Source: Megalonaias nervosa
Taxonomy: Eukaryota; Mollusca; Bivalvia; Unionida; Unionidae
Length of the DNA stretch: 64,000 nt
NCBI GenBank assembly: GCA_016617855.1
Contig: JAECUM010004310.1
Span: forward strand, 1 to 64,000
Direction: 5' to 3'
Made by a program: the position numbers and the translations under genes. Positions 50,031-61,130 of the stretch are shown one piece after another. Within the stretch, counting starts at the first letter, position 1, and each line of letters starts with the position of its first letter. A model generated the notes under the pieces. The model did no database searches. It was not told the origin of the DNA and was given only the letters and a program-made list of their open reading frames with translations.

Positions 50031-50386
50031 GAATGCATTAAATTATATATAATAATTCTTTTAAAGCAGTCACTAACAATTTATCTATTAATAGTGATGG
50101 TCATTCATTTATATACATTTATATATTGATAGGAAAAGAAAAACTAAGAAGTGCAGAGAATTCATTACTGGTGCTGGCAGAAGTAAAAAATTATTAAGAG
50201 TGACGTCACCTACAAAATCTTGAAATCCATGAAAAACACCCAACTTTTTAAACATTTTGTACAAGTTAAAAGAAGGATGTATGTATGTTTCATTTCTGTG
50301 TGGTGTAATGAAAATAAGAGATCATTGCATCTGCAGTTGGGTTTGATATCAGTCATCACTTAGCAGTTTACAGTTTTATTTACATG

Positions 50387-50522
50387 CCAAACTGATTGAT
50401 ACAGTGGGTGAAAATTGCATGCATTTATATTTGCTAAACTGATTCATACAGTGGGTAAAAATTGCATACATTTATATTTGATAAACTGATTCATACAATG
50501 GGTAAAAATTGCTTATATTTGT
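50387..50522. repeat. 47-bp tandem repeat, three copies
   Basis: The unit AAACTGATTCATACAGTGGG + TAAAAATTGCATACATTTATATTTG starts at 50389, 50436 and 50483, an exact 47-bp period with few substitutions. Sequence from 50.52 to 52.54 kb shows nothing else recognised. Confidence 0.92.
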
Positions 50523-52541
50523 TTATACAAAATTCTATGAGACATCTGCATTCAGACAAATGTTAAACAAGAAAATTACATTAATTTTCTGTTATTCTGC
50601 CTTCGTTTGACTTCAATACAGCAAGAGTATTCTTTTCACACACAAGCATAATCAATATACAGTGTAATTGTTCTGCATGTGTAATAGTTAGTATTTTACC
50701 ATCATGGTCAAACTAAAACGTGGAGCACATTTTGTTCTTTGAAAAATGAATGCTATTTTCATTTGGATAAAAGATTCTGCCAGTAGATTTTCCTTTTGTA
50801 ATACATTTTTTTTTTTTTTAAATCCTTTCATCATTTGTAAGACTACTTGTTGTCACTATGACAGTCAAAGTAAATTCTGAAATTATTTCTCACTTTTAAT
50901 ATGAGTTGTATTGGTTTCTTATAATTTAATTATAAATAATTGGGCATGGAGACAATTTGTGGTTAACTGAGTGCTAGGGAAATGCTGCAACAATTAGATA
51001 TTCAAACACACTGAAATGTATCAACATGTCAGAAAGGAGAACTTGAATCAATCAGCTTATATCTAGAGATACTGAACTAAGAATATAAGTGTAATGGAGA
51101 GAAAAATTTCACTTTCCATATACACATTTTGGATAATTATATTTAATGGAAAAGTTTAAATTATATTTGAGTTTTGTTTAAACATATTTTTAACCCAGTT
51201 TCCCTATGGTGGATGCAATGGCAAATATGAACTCATCAGTTTCACTGACAGTTTTTCATTTATGCATCACTTTCTTCATTTTCAACCCAGTCTAAATACA
51301 AGTGCAGTTTTTGCAACATTTACATGGATTTGAATGAAAAAGTATTTATTCTTTTGAAACAATTCAGTATATTTAGATGGGACACTTACAGACATACAAA
51401 GATAGAAACAAATCAGCATAGGTAACAATGTTACGCAAAACAACCCAGCACTAGCAGGATTAATAGCACAGCTGAGAAAATGCAGTTAGGCAGCATATTG
51501 TTAAGCAGTCCCAGCATGCCTGTTTTCAAATCCAGTGTGATGAAACTTTTGTACTGTAAGTATAAATATCAAAAATGTACACAATAGACAACTTGTTTTT
51601 AAAATTGCAAACAAATTCACCCCAAAATGATAAAAATGGGTGAGAAAGGGATTGTGCCTGCTATATCCTGGTCTTTTTGGACCAGATGTGTCTGTTGCTA
51701 TAGGGCACAGGCAGCTAATCCAGTTTCCATATAGACCATAATGTTAATGTTTGTCCAAATTGTTATATTTTTTAGTAAGATCAGGAAAACACAAACCTTA
51801 TAAATGATCTATCCAAGAGGATACTATTAAAAGTGATGTGCCAAGCCTAATTTTTAAGAAAATGCCATATTTGGTACCCACTGTATCAATCTTTACATGT
51901 TAGTTGTACATGGTTGAAGGGTCATACACAACTGTAATTCAAACTCTATCAAATCTCCATATTTATATCCAGTAGTACCTGTGTGGTGGCAGCAATAAAA
52001 TAAAAATGGTTTAAAGCTCAAGCCTACTTTTGCACACAATTTGCTTACATGTAGGCTACTTCTGAAAATTAAATAAATTTTCTCTGGTAATGATTTTCAG
52101 CCAGTTGGCAACTTCCATTCTTTGAAATATGGCATTTAATATACATACATGCTAACTCTGGATGGGAGGGCTTTCTTCCTAGATGAGAAGTCTCTCCTAT
52201 CCCATTTGTCGCTCACTGAAATCTCCCTTGTAATCAAAATTATTAAAAAGAATTTTTTGCCTTTTTTTCACACCTTGCTTCCACTGTAGTATGTTTATAG
52301 TGATACTACCTGTGATCATGTGACTTTGAACTGGCCAAGAAGATTTAGTTGCTAATTTCAAGCAGCATGAAACAATTAACACCCCTTTGATTATATACGC
52401 CAGGTTGGATGGCTTCAGTATTTGAAATTATACTCTGTGCAATCAGAAGTAATAGTAAAGGATTAAAGAGATTAACTGATTATGTTTGAATTACTAAAGA
52501 GCTCAGTCAGCATAAAACAGAGTCATTTTGGCTTGTCAAGA

Positions 52542-52975
52542 TGTCTAATTGTGCATTATCTCTCAATGCAGACATACCAAAATCTAAGCAACCAAAATAT
52601 CACGGGAAATTCGAAGATGAATGGAAATAGGAATTTCATTGGTTGGAATCAAGTTCAAAGGGATATCAATATGCATTCTGCCATTTTCATAATGCTGATT
52701 TTCAAATATGTGGTGGCAAGAATGACATTATGCAGCATGCAGCATATTGAATGTGACTGTGAATGCGCCATCACAGAAATCCATGTCCATGGAATCTGCA
52801 TCAAATGTGGATAAAGATAAACATGCCAAGACACTGTTTATCAATTTTATTGCTGAACTTGATCTCCCATTTACAACAGTCAATCATTTTTCATGTTCAG
52901 TCAAAATAACGACTTCAAAATCGCACAAAAGTTCATATACAAGCTGAAAAAAAAGTACATAGTGACCCAAGCCTC
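52542..52975 (+). pseudogene. hAT transposase N-terminal fragment with BED-like finger (relic)
   Basis: From the ATG at 52542 the frame reads ...KQPKYHGKFEDEWK, a stop, then EFHWLESSSKGYQYAFCHF and DFQICGGKNDIMQH. This fits the BED-like zinc finger start of hAT transposases (K-Y-x-x-x-F..EW..EFPWL ... C..C...F.I..GG..D...H), although one Cys of the C-x-x-C pair reads His. After a frame change, FINFIAELDLPFTTVNHFS (about 52830) and FKIAQKFIYK (about 52915) match the next conserved hAT segment. The fragment ends where DIRS copy 5 begins (about 52978). The catalytic domain is absent. Confidence 0.7.
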
Positions 52976-52977
52976 TG

Positions 52978-54865
52978 TATTTCCTTACCTTCTTGGGTTA
53001 GGTTCGTGTTTGCCCAGAAAGAATACACAAACTCCTGGAATTCTTGAGGACTATCCAAGCCAAGACCTCCGTGTGAGCTTGCCTTTATCTCTCACTTCTG
53101 AGATGCTTGAATTCTGTGCCAGTCCTGGTATCTTTAGGGAGACTCCATTTACATCCTCTTCAGTTTCTTCTGTTGGTGGTCTGGAAAAATGGCAAGGATT
53201 TGCTTTCAGATCAAATTTCTCTAGGGCCGACTTTTCAAGATGAGTTTCTGATGCATGCTCCTGAACCCCATTCATATCTGAATCTTGAACAAGAGGATGG
53301 GATGCCTGGCATGAAAAAGATAAGCTAAACAACAGTGACAGGGAAGTATCAGATTCAGGGCAGGGGGCTCATTTAGAACCAGAATGAGTGCGTCTCTAGG
53401 GACATTGATTCCAGGATTAGAGCCTCCAGCAAATAAACAGTTTGGACCGACTTTGTTTTATGCCCTGAAAGGTTGCATAGGCCATATGAAGGGGCATTGC
53501 ATCAAAGTCTCCTCAGAAGACACATTGTGTTTTGCATACCTCAGACAACATGCTCCCAGGGCCATATAGAGTGATCATGAACCCTGGGGTAAGAAACACC
53601 CGGGCCTTTCCTAGTTCTTATTCAAACAAAATTTCTTTTATAAAATTAAAAAGTGTTGTTCAACCCGGGCCTCCTCATGGGCGTGGGCCTCAGAGATATA
53701 TCCCCGGTTGCCCCCTTCCTCTTTTCAGCCCTGCATGCTCCTTCTCTCTGCATGAAAGTCTGGAACCTTTTGTGCTGGGCAGTCAGAAGGGTTTACACTC
53801 TGAGATCTTTACATTCCAGGAGAGAAAAATATCCTTGTGGACAGTTTGTCCAGAATAGGCAAGGTAGTCCTAACAGAATGGTTGCTGTATTAAGCAATTG
53901 CAGAGTCTGTTCATTCTGTGGGAGAAACCTCTAGCAGACTTGTTTGCAATGAAACATAAACAACAAGTTGCTGTTTTATATTTCTCCAGTCCCAGACCAA
54001 AGGGCTTAGAGAGTGGATGCCTTCAGCCTCAGGTAGGATCAACTGTTCACTTAAATATTCCCACCCTTCAGGTTGATTCCACAGGTGCATCACAAACTTA
54101 GGACCTCCACAGCTGACAGATTATCCTGATAGGCCTCAGTTGTCTTAGTTCAGCAACTTACTCAACCTAGGTGTCTTGTTTGTTGGTTCCAAGAAGGAAT
54201 CTTTCGTGTGTTTTGTGGACTCTGACAAAATAAAAACATTATGAACCTCATAGTCAGGCTTCATTTGAAAATTTTGCACTTAAAACCATCGTTCTTAATA
54301 TTAGTCATAGTGCCAGTGTGGAGAGGTAAGCTACAGGCCTTATCAATGGAGGAGGAATATTTACAGTTTAGTAGGTATTCCAAGTCTCCTTGCTATGTCT
54401 GCCAGGTTTCCTATCAAGAAATCAGCTTCCATGAGATCCCCAGTTTCAGTTGCATCTCTGCTGGGGACAATCGAGATAGATTCCTTTGCCCAGTTAAGGC
54501 ACTTAGATTTTATTTAGCATTTGCTATAGGGAGAATGAAAGGTAGGAATAGGTTTATATCACCCCCTAGCATCCACACTCTTAATGGATTTCACTACCAT
54601 CAAGAAAGTTTATTAGTCTCTCACTGAGAGACATGACTATTACTACTTTCCATACCTATTATCAAATCTTTGGAGGATATTATGAAGGCTGTGATTTGGA
54701 AATCACACATGACTTTCACCTTTTACTTTCAGTCTTTAGCAAACCAGTTGAGTGACTGGACTATAAGGTGAGCAAATTTTACTCCTTTACACTCCATCAG
54801 CCTCCCGTCTAACTGACAAATTCAGCTAAACAATAGTGACAGGTAATATATTACAGATATCAAGA
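52978..54865 (+). mobile_element. DIRS-type retrotransposon copy 5 (5' truncated, rearranged)
   Basis: It starts in the RT thumb (VSLGRLHLHPLQFLLL at about 53127) and continues with an RNase H region and PGEKNILVDSLSRIGKV (about 53818). The recombinase block ISAGDNRDRFLCPVKALRFY (about 54452) is followed by C-terminal pieces to about 54770 and then CTAACTGACAAATTCAGCTAAACAA, the conserved 3' noncoding motif. Within the body, 53283-53352 resembles the right-arm lead-in at 55035-55095 (ACAAGAGGATGGGATGCCTGGCATGAA), suggesting a rearranged or nested DIRS end. Multiple stops and frameshifts are present. It is sense to the host gene. Confidence 0.82.
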
Positions 54866-55150
54866 TGCAACCTATTTTTGGTGGGGGTTGTAAAATAATT
54901 TTAATTATATAATACTTTCCTTTCACTGTTAGATGCCTTCATCCCACCCCTCTCTGATGTCTAACAGATATTGATTCAGTATTGTACATGGACCTATGAC
55001 ATAGAATTAATCGGGGTCACTGTTCTAAGAATTCTTGAACAAGAGGTGGGGTCTCTGGCATAGAAAATATGAGCAAAACAATAGTGATAGGTAAGTATTA
55101 CATAACTCAAATTAGTTTTACCCAAACCCCCAACCCACCACATTTACTAC
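54865..55150. repeat. DIRS terminal-arm module at the 3' end of copy 5
   Basis: Left arm 54865-54926 (CCTATTTTTGGTGGGGGTTG...ATTTTAATTATATAATACTT) and right arm 55088-55150 (ATAGGTAAGTATTACATAA ... CCCCCAACCCACCACATTT) are inverted. They are separated by about 160 bp. The same pair, in spaced or fused form, is at 42698-43016 and 31374-31466. Confidence 0.8.
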
Positions 55151-55680
55151 ATTTTCACCTGAAATCATTTGGTGCCTATTTGGTCCTAAATGAAAATGAT
55201 ACTGATCTGACATCCTGTACATCCACCAAGGCAGCCATTTTGAAAATTTCATTATTGCTGCTCCTACAGAACAGAAATCATATCAGCATGAGTTTCACCG
55301 AAAGACTTCTTATGATGTCCATTTGGTCCTAATTAAAAATATTGCCAATTAAAATCATTGCTACTGGTCCATAATGGAAAGTCATATTGATGTGGAGTTT
55401 TCACCTTAGGCTTCTGTTAGTGTCTATTTAGTCCTAAATGAAAATGATGCTGATATGACATCTCAAATGGCCGCTATGGTAACCATCTTGAAAATCTTGT
55501 TACTCCACCTGAATGGATAGTTGTGTCGACATAGAGTTTTCCCTGAAAGACCTATTATGATATGTAATTTGTTCTAAATGAAATTGGTGACAGTCTTAGA
55601 TCCATTATGGTTGCTGTGATGACCATCTTGAAAATCTTGTGATCATTCAAGAATATCAGAGATTGTGTCAGCACTTCACA
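55150..55680. repeat. Minisatellite of about 140-150-bp units, four copies
   Basis: The unit theme is TTTGGTCCTAAATGAAAATG + TGCTGATMTGACAT + AAGGCAGCCATTTTGAAAAT + GAATGGAARTCATATCAACATG + GAGTTTTCACC + GAAAGACTTCTTATGATG. The same family recurs at 60627-61130 and 63820-64000. Sequence from 55.68 to 57.04 kb shows only an (ATT)n run at 56708-56757. Confidence 0.82.
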
Positions 55681-56707
55681 GTTGAAAATAAGAAACAGTT
55701 TTATCAATGATTACAGGAAAATCTTTTTGGCCAGTAGAATCTCAATCCTTTGAGGACTCTTGTTCATTTCTGGTCTCAGAAATGCATTGACATTTTGTTT
55801 TAATCATTTTTGTCTTTTTTTTATTTCAGAGTGTGCTGTAATAAATATAGCAGATGCATAAATTGCAAAATACAGCATTGAATTTGTGATCAAATATAAC
55901 TCCATTAAGTGAAAAAATATGGTTGCATTTTATTTATCAGCAAATTTGATTTTGTTTTATTGTAATTAACATAGTACAGATGCAACTGCAGGTGATTATG
56001 TCAGTTCTGGTTGTTTTTATTCTTAAGATAGTGATGGCTAGTAGGAAGTGAAAAGTTGTTTGTCTGTATAAAGAACCAGATCATGTATTGTCATGTATTA
56101 AATCCATTGATGAAAAGCATTCAGATTTCTTTTCATACATTTTTTCAGTTTTTGTCCTACTTTTGCATATTGTATTTGAGCTTCAGTTTTCTTCCAAAAT
56201 GCAATAATTATTATAATAATTTTGTATTCCATTTTTAGTTCACTGATATAATTGCCCATTGCAGGGTCTGTACTTGACGTAATTTACTTGTGCAAACTCT
56301 ACACAGAGGTACAAAAATGAGTATAATATTCATGAAATTTAAACAACAATTTACAATACAGTATAAGAATTGGGTATTATGTACAATAGATTAAAAGAAA
56401 CAGCAGTTTAAAATAATGTTAAGTGTAAAATATATTTAGCCACAGTTAATTTACAAGGAAGAATGCTATTCTCTTGAAAATTGAAATCAGCTTTTTCTGG
56501 GCACAATGTTTATTATAAATGAACTGGTAGAAGAAGAAGAAATTTGGACTGGCACATATTTCTTGGTCATCTGCCCTTACATTATAATTTCTTTGGCAGA
56601 GGTCAGCCCTGTAGTACATTCTAATATTTAAATAACCTCTCGACCAATTCATTGTTGGAATATTATATATCTTACTTTCCTTTCACATTTTTTGAAGATG
56701 ATGTTTG

Positions 56708-56757
56708 TTGTTATTATTATTATTATTATTATTACTATTATTATTATTATTATTATT
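56708..56757. repeat. (ATT)n microsatellite
   Basis: Trinucleotide run with a single ACT interruption, about 290 bp upstream of the transmembrane exon. Confidence 0.95.
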
Positions 56758-57042
56758 AAACCTAATCCATTTCAGTGGGAATTTAGAATTTTTGAAATAC
56801 TATGAAGATTTAGAAATCATTACGTGTTTGCTTATCACATTGGATTATGTTTTTGGATGGGTACCTTGGATCAATAGGTAATGTGACACTTTGTTGGTGA
56901 TTTTTTTAAAATCAAATTTTGTCATACTTTCCTTTCTTCCTGTAGTATTTCTGCCCTTGGGTCGTGCCCCTAAATGGGGCCATGGGCTTATGCCCTTTGA
57001 TGTTGTGCTTCTTAAAAATTTTTTTTGTTGTTTTTTTTACAG

Positions 57043-57183
57043 ATGACAGTCATCATTTGAAATCAGACAGTTTGGAATCGGACAGTTTGGAATCAGACAG
57101 TGGAATGACAGAAGATTATATAATCATAGCTGTGTTATCAGCTATATTAGCTATAATAATTATTATTATAGTTTATAAAAACA
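57043..57183 (+). CDS. Acidic stalk and transmembrane exon 7
   Basis: Acceptor TTGTTTTTTTTACAG precedes 57043; donor GTAAGA follows 57183. The exon is 141 bp and phase 1-1. After a split Asp it encodes DSHHLKSDS, then LESDS twice (a 15-bp DNA repeat: TTGGAATCRGACAGT), GMTED, and a hydrophobic helix YIIIAVLSAILAI + IIIIIVY (about residues 25-44), closed by KN. The helix followed by a basic residue marks a type I membrane protein with its C-terminus in the cytosol. There is no Ig fold. The short Ser/Asp/Glu-rich stalk puts the last Ig domain close to the membrane. The cytoplasmic tail must be encoded downstream. Confidence 0.88.
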
Positions 57184-57326
57184 GTAAGATCTATTTTTCT
57201 ACATATCCTTTTTTGTCACCTGTATAGCTAAATTATGCCTGTTGAGATTATGGTATAGGTCTGTGTCAGTTTTGTTTAAAATGTCCACCTTCATTCATAG
57301 TTGCTATTTTCAAAAACCAACCACTT

Positions 57327-57626
57327 CGGTGGCCTAAGTGGTAGAACATCCAACTCAGATGCTGGAGATCGCTGGTTCAAACTCTGGCCGCGTCATACCA
57401 GAGACTTATGAAAATGGCACTTGAAGCTGCCTAGCTTGGCATTCAGCATTAAGAGGTTAGTGTTAGGGCTGGTCAGCCTGGTGCCAGAATATTGTGACTG
57501 GGTGGGACATAATGCTACATGTCTGCGGCATGATGCCTCAGTGCTAGACATCACTATAAACTGCCACACTGAAGACACCATAGCGATATGACTGAAAAAT
57601 TGTTAAAGCTATGTTAAAAATCCAAA

Positions 57627-57677
<51 letters not shown>

Positions 57678-57703
57678 CACACACACACACACACATTTTC
57701 AGA
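57327..57703 (+). mobile_element. tRNA-derived SINE, plus strand, with (AC)n tail and 8-bp target duplication
   Basis: The head has GGTGGCCTAAGTGGTAGAA (A box) and GGTTCAAACTC (B box). The body has GGCATTCAGCATTAAGAGG and TGTGACTGGGTGGGACATAA, and the tail is (AC)n at 57628-57694. The duplication AACCACTT is at 57319-57326 and 57704-57711. It is the same family as 20850-21170, lies in the intron after the transmembrane exon, and is sense to the gene. Confidence 0.9.
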
Positions 57704-57954
57704 AACCACTTGATCACTTTGCACCACATTTTAAAAAGGTATCAAGATCTTAATTGTAAGTTTGTTTAACAATTTTCATCCAAGGAAAGTTGGACTTCAT
57801 TCCACACAGAACTGGTATCATGACAAAAGGTTTTGTTTTCCAATAAGAACAGTACAAAATTTTTCACTACACATGAATTCCATGCAGTTACAGTATAGAA
57901 GTAATCGAGAATCTACATCAAATGGTCACATCATGGGTGATTTAGGTGTGTAAG

Positions 57955-58175
57955 TGGGTTTATCCAGGAAGAAATGCAAAACAATATCAGTGGCCCCAAG
58001 TGGTCAAAGACATGTGAGAAAGTTTCCCAGTGGCTTTCCATGGGTCAGTGGTTCTTCCTGGGGATTTCCCAGGTTATTCCTCTACCAAATATACTGGCTA
58101 CTATACCTGTATATAGCCTGTCAATCATATGCTGAAAAATGGTGTTGAACCCATACCAACAACAACAATGAAACA
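57955..58175 (+). mobile_element. Second SINE-like element (worn), molluscan tail type
   Basis: Worn copy containing GGGTCAGTGGTTCTTCCTGG, GGATTTCCCAGG, CCAAATATACTGGCTACTAT, GCTGAAAAATGGTGTTGAACCC and an ACCAACAACAACAA tail. I recognise this as the 'GGTTT.CTCCGGGTACTCC ... ATATTGTTGAAAATGGCGTTAAAC' repeat type seen widely in molluscs, from memory and without a search. Confidence 0.55.
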
Positions 58176-58739
58176 TCATTAACTACATAGATAATTACTG
58201 TTGTTTGTTGAAAATAATGCATTATGCCTGTTGGTGAATTTTCTGATTTAACTGATGAAAATATTAATGCTTCGTTTTCAATCACTTTTACTGGTTGCAG
58301 TTCTCAGAGTTTCAATCCCAGTATTGATGGGAGTATTAGTGGGGTAGTGTAAGTAGAATGAAAATAGTAAACCAACCTTCATTTAAGTTTTCACAGGCAC
58401 ATGACAGTCCTTGTAGTCATTGTGTCAAAGATTGTGAAGAATTTAGCTAAAACGTGTTTGTTTTTCGTATACCATTTGTCACACCTGATGTGGTTGTTGT
58501 AATGTAAATATGACACCAAGACCTGTTGGCATTCTGCAAAGCACATGCCACTGTGCAAGTCTGAGCTCCAAGGATTCAATCCAGGTCTCCCCATGCCTTC
58601 TAAATGCAGTGCAGCCTTCAACTTTAGAAACTGTATAATTTTCCATCTCTTTGATGTTGATGATTAGGACTGGCCAAGAATAACTGATTGACATTGTATT
58701 TACTTACTGTGAATTTGCTGTTTTCATGGGATATCAATT

Positions 58740-58873
58740 TTATTTCTACTGGTCATAGAACAGCTTATGGGATGATCTGTTGTCCATCATCTGTCAGCCA
58801 GTCAGCCATTAGCACAAGTTTGTTATCACTGCTTCTAAACTACTTGGAGGATTGCCATGAAACTTGACACATA
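58740..58873. repeat. Left part of an interrupted minisatellite (continues at 60627)
   Basis: GTTGTCCATCATCTGTCAGCC, then TGCTTCTAAACTACTTGGAG and GCCATGAAACTTGACACA, is the leader often found before the 'ATGGCNGCCAT' repeat. It is cut at 58873 by the TIR element and resumes as CATTCATCTGATGGTCTGGTC at 60629. Confidence 0.65.
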
Positions 58874-60626
58874 CTGTATATACTCACATATAAACTCATT
58901 TGAGTATAAGCTGACCCCCCAAACTGAATAGGCATAAACATTAAAAAGTGCATGACCCCATGCATAGCTGATCTACAAGAGTGAGACAACATCACAAGAT
59001 GCACATGGTAAGTTCTAAATGTATTTATGTAGGCAAACTTATATTAGCAAAAATTAATCGTATTTCTCTCATGAGGTTGACATCTGTGATTATTACATGA
59101 AAATGTTTTAAGTTAAAATAATTTGTTTTAAAAGTTGATAAATTTATTTAATTTTCTTCTTTTCTTATTGTTTCTGCTTAATTTAGATTTGTGTATAATT
59201 TGATCGGATGATGATGAGAAGTGAGCATTCCCAGGCTGGTATATAATAGTACCTCTCCCATTTGACTCTAGTTAATTATTGTTTCTTTATGCATTATTGC
59301 ATTAGAATTTTGTATCAGTGCACCAGTAATTACATTTTTATTTTGCCTTGAAATTGTAAATACCTAACTCATAAATACCTAACTCATTCAAATGTGATCC
59401 CAGCATGACAACAACGAACAACATTAGTGTTTGGTTCAACACTCACATTTAGGCTAGTGAGCATATTTACATAATGTTGCCACCACATGTACATTGAAGG
59501 TTGTAGCTTGCTCTGAATGAAGTACATCCCACTGAATCCCTTGGATTCGGATCTTATGCACCACTGCACTAAACTTAAATAATACAAAATACAGTAATGA
59601 AGTTTCAGAAATAATGCTTCAAAACTTATTGTCATACTGTAAAATCTGAGTTGTAGCTTGATGTAAGCAACCTTATACCCCGTTTAATGCAGCTATGGTA
59701 ATCGTGCTGATATTACGGAGTAAAAGGCAATTACACATCAAAGTACTGGTGTAGCCATCAGTCAAACTTCCCTCATAACCCAAGCCAGTTTCAGAATTTT
59801 AACAATTTACTGGCCTGGATTGCTGTCAAATAACAAAAGACAAATCTGCCAGTTCTAAACAAAGGAGATGCCAAAACAACTAGCTTTCCAATGTGTGGAA
59901 AATTATGATTTTGTTCAGACAAAACACAAAACTAAAATAAATTGATAATGATCTTAGCGGCATCTATATTAAGAATTGTAGCCTTTATTATTACCATTCT
60001 TTCATGAACATATAACAGTTATGTAAATAGATGCTGATTATGTGCTGTGCACAATTAAACACGTCTACCTTTTCATAAAGATTACCTCAATTTTTAGGAT
60101 CACTTATATCACTGAAAAATTGTAACTTGTGAGTGCATGCATCAACGTAAATGAAATGGCTGTGTACATCTAGCTGAAATGTGATCTGGAAGAATGCGAG
60201 AAACGATGAATAAAGCAAACTCTGCATGTAATATTTTTGGGAATAAACAAGTATTTAAGTGACACTAAGCACGATTTGCAACTGTGTAAGCACCATTCAT
60301 TATAGTACAGCCTGGTCTCCTGGGTACTCAAACCAGCCCATGACTTATGAAGTCTTTATTTACGTTTATTTAATGTCATGTTGGAGAAAGCAGAAAATAT
60401 GCACATGCAAAGTGTTGGGACACCGAAAATGTATTTTTTTTACATGCATATAAGTTGTAGGAACAGAAAAATTATTTTCTTGTGTCCCAAGATTTACTGC
60501 CATTATGGTAATCAATAAACTTTAAAATTTTAAAATATGGACTTTGACCCACAGATAAGCTAACCCTCCTTCTTCCACGTGTTTATTTGTTCCTAAATTA
60601 TTCAGCTTATATGCGAGTATATATGG
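58874..60626. mobile_element. 1.75-kb TIR element with TA target duplication
   Basis: The left end is CTGTATATACTCACATATAA after TA (58872-58873). The right end, TTATATGCGAGTATATATGG, is followed by TA (60627-60628) and is the imperfect inverse of the left. Subterminal AAGCTGACCCCCC and TTGACCCACAGATAAGCTAAC blocks are also related. No transposase frame is seen; internal open frames are short and motif-free. The TA duplication fits Tc1/mariner-like elements; the family is undetermined. Confidence 0.8.
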
Positions 60627-61130
60627 TACATTCATCTGATGGTCTGGTCAAAATGGTGCTGCTCACACATCCAATATGGCTGCCACAGTAGCCCTCTTGG
60701 AAATCTTATCACTACTCCTCTTGAATGGAAGGTCATATCAACATGGGATTTCACTAATAGACTTTTGTATGGTGTCTAGTTGGCCATAAATAAAAATGGT
60801 GCTGATCCATCATAGCAGCCAATTTGAAAAAATTTTTATTATCGTTACACCTCCTGAATGGAAGGTCATATCTACATGGAGTTTTCACTAAAATATTTTT
60901 TATGATGTCTAGTTAATCCAAAAAGAAAATGGTGAACTTGGTCCAATATTGCCACCACAATGCCCATCTTGAAAATCTTACCACTACTTCTACTACATGG
61001 ATTATCATATCAACATGGGGTTTTCAGAGAATGACTTCTTATGATCTTTGGTTGGTTCTAAATGAAAATGGTGCAGATCTGAAGTGCAATAAGGCCACCA
61101 TGGCAGCCATCTTGAAAATGTTTACATGTG
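60627..61130. repeat. Minisatellite, right part, about 145-bp units
   Basis: About four units of the same family as 55150-55680 (CCAATATGGCTGCCACAGTA, CTTGGAAATCTTATCACTACTCCT, GAATGGAAGGTCATATCAACATG). Confidence 0.82.

Larger units (their letters stand above)
7222..57183 (+). other. Multi-Ig transmembrane receptor gene, partial span
   Basis: Seven exons on the same strand join in one frame: Ig-Ig-Ig-Ig-Ig-Ig-stalk/TM, with lengths 291, 297, 297, 297, 294, 294 and 141 bp. Every boundary is an AG acceptor or GT donor in phase 1. The introns are about 11.9, 10.4, 1.5, 5.8, 5.4 and 13.1 kb. No signal peptide is visible upstream and no cytoplasmic exon is convincing downstream, so both ends are missing. 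The domain layout (several extracellular Ig domains, acidic stalk, one helix) is that of a type I cell-surface recognition or adhesion protein; the ligand and orthologue are unknown to me. The order and joining of exons are inferred from phase and similarity and are not shown by a transcript. Confidence 0.8.

Noticed and set aside
57544..57729. Cys/Val-rich minus-strand open frame
   Set aside because: Translation of the (AC)n SINE tail.
57739..57956. Candidate cytoplasmic exon in phase 1 after the transmembrane exon (open to a TAA, 70+ codons)
   Set aside because: The frame matches, but the acceptor (CACATTTTAAAAAG) has no pyrimidine tract, the site is just behind a SINE, and the tail shows no signalling motif. 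Not called without a transcript.
58301..58346. Short exon after a good acceptor (CACTTTTACTGGTTGCAG)
   Set aside because: It would add only about 15 hydrophobic residues before a stop and lacks charged cytoplasmic character; chance is as likely.
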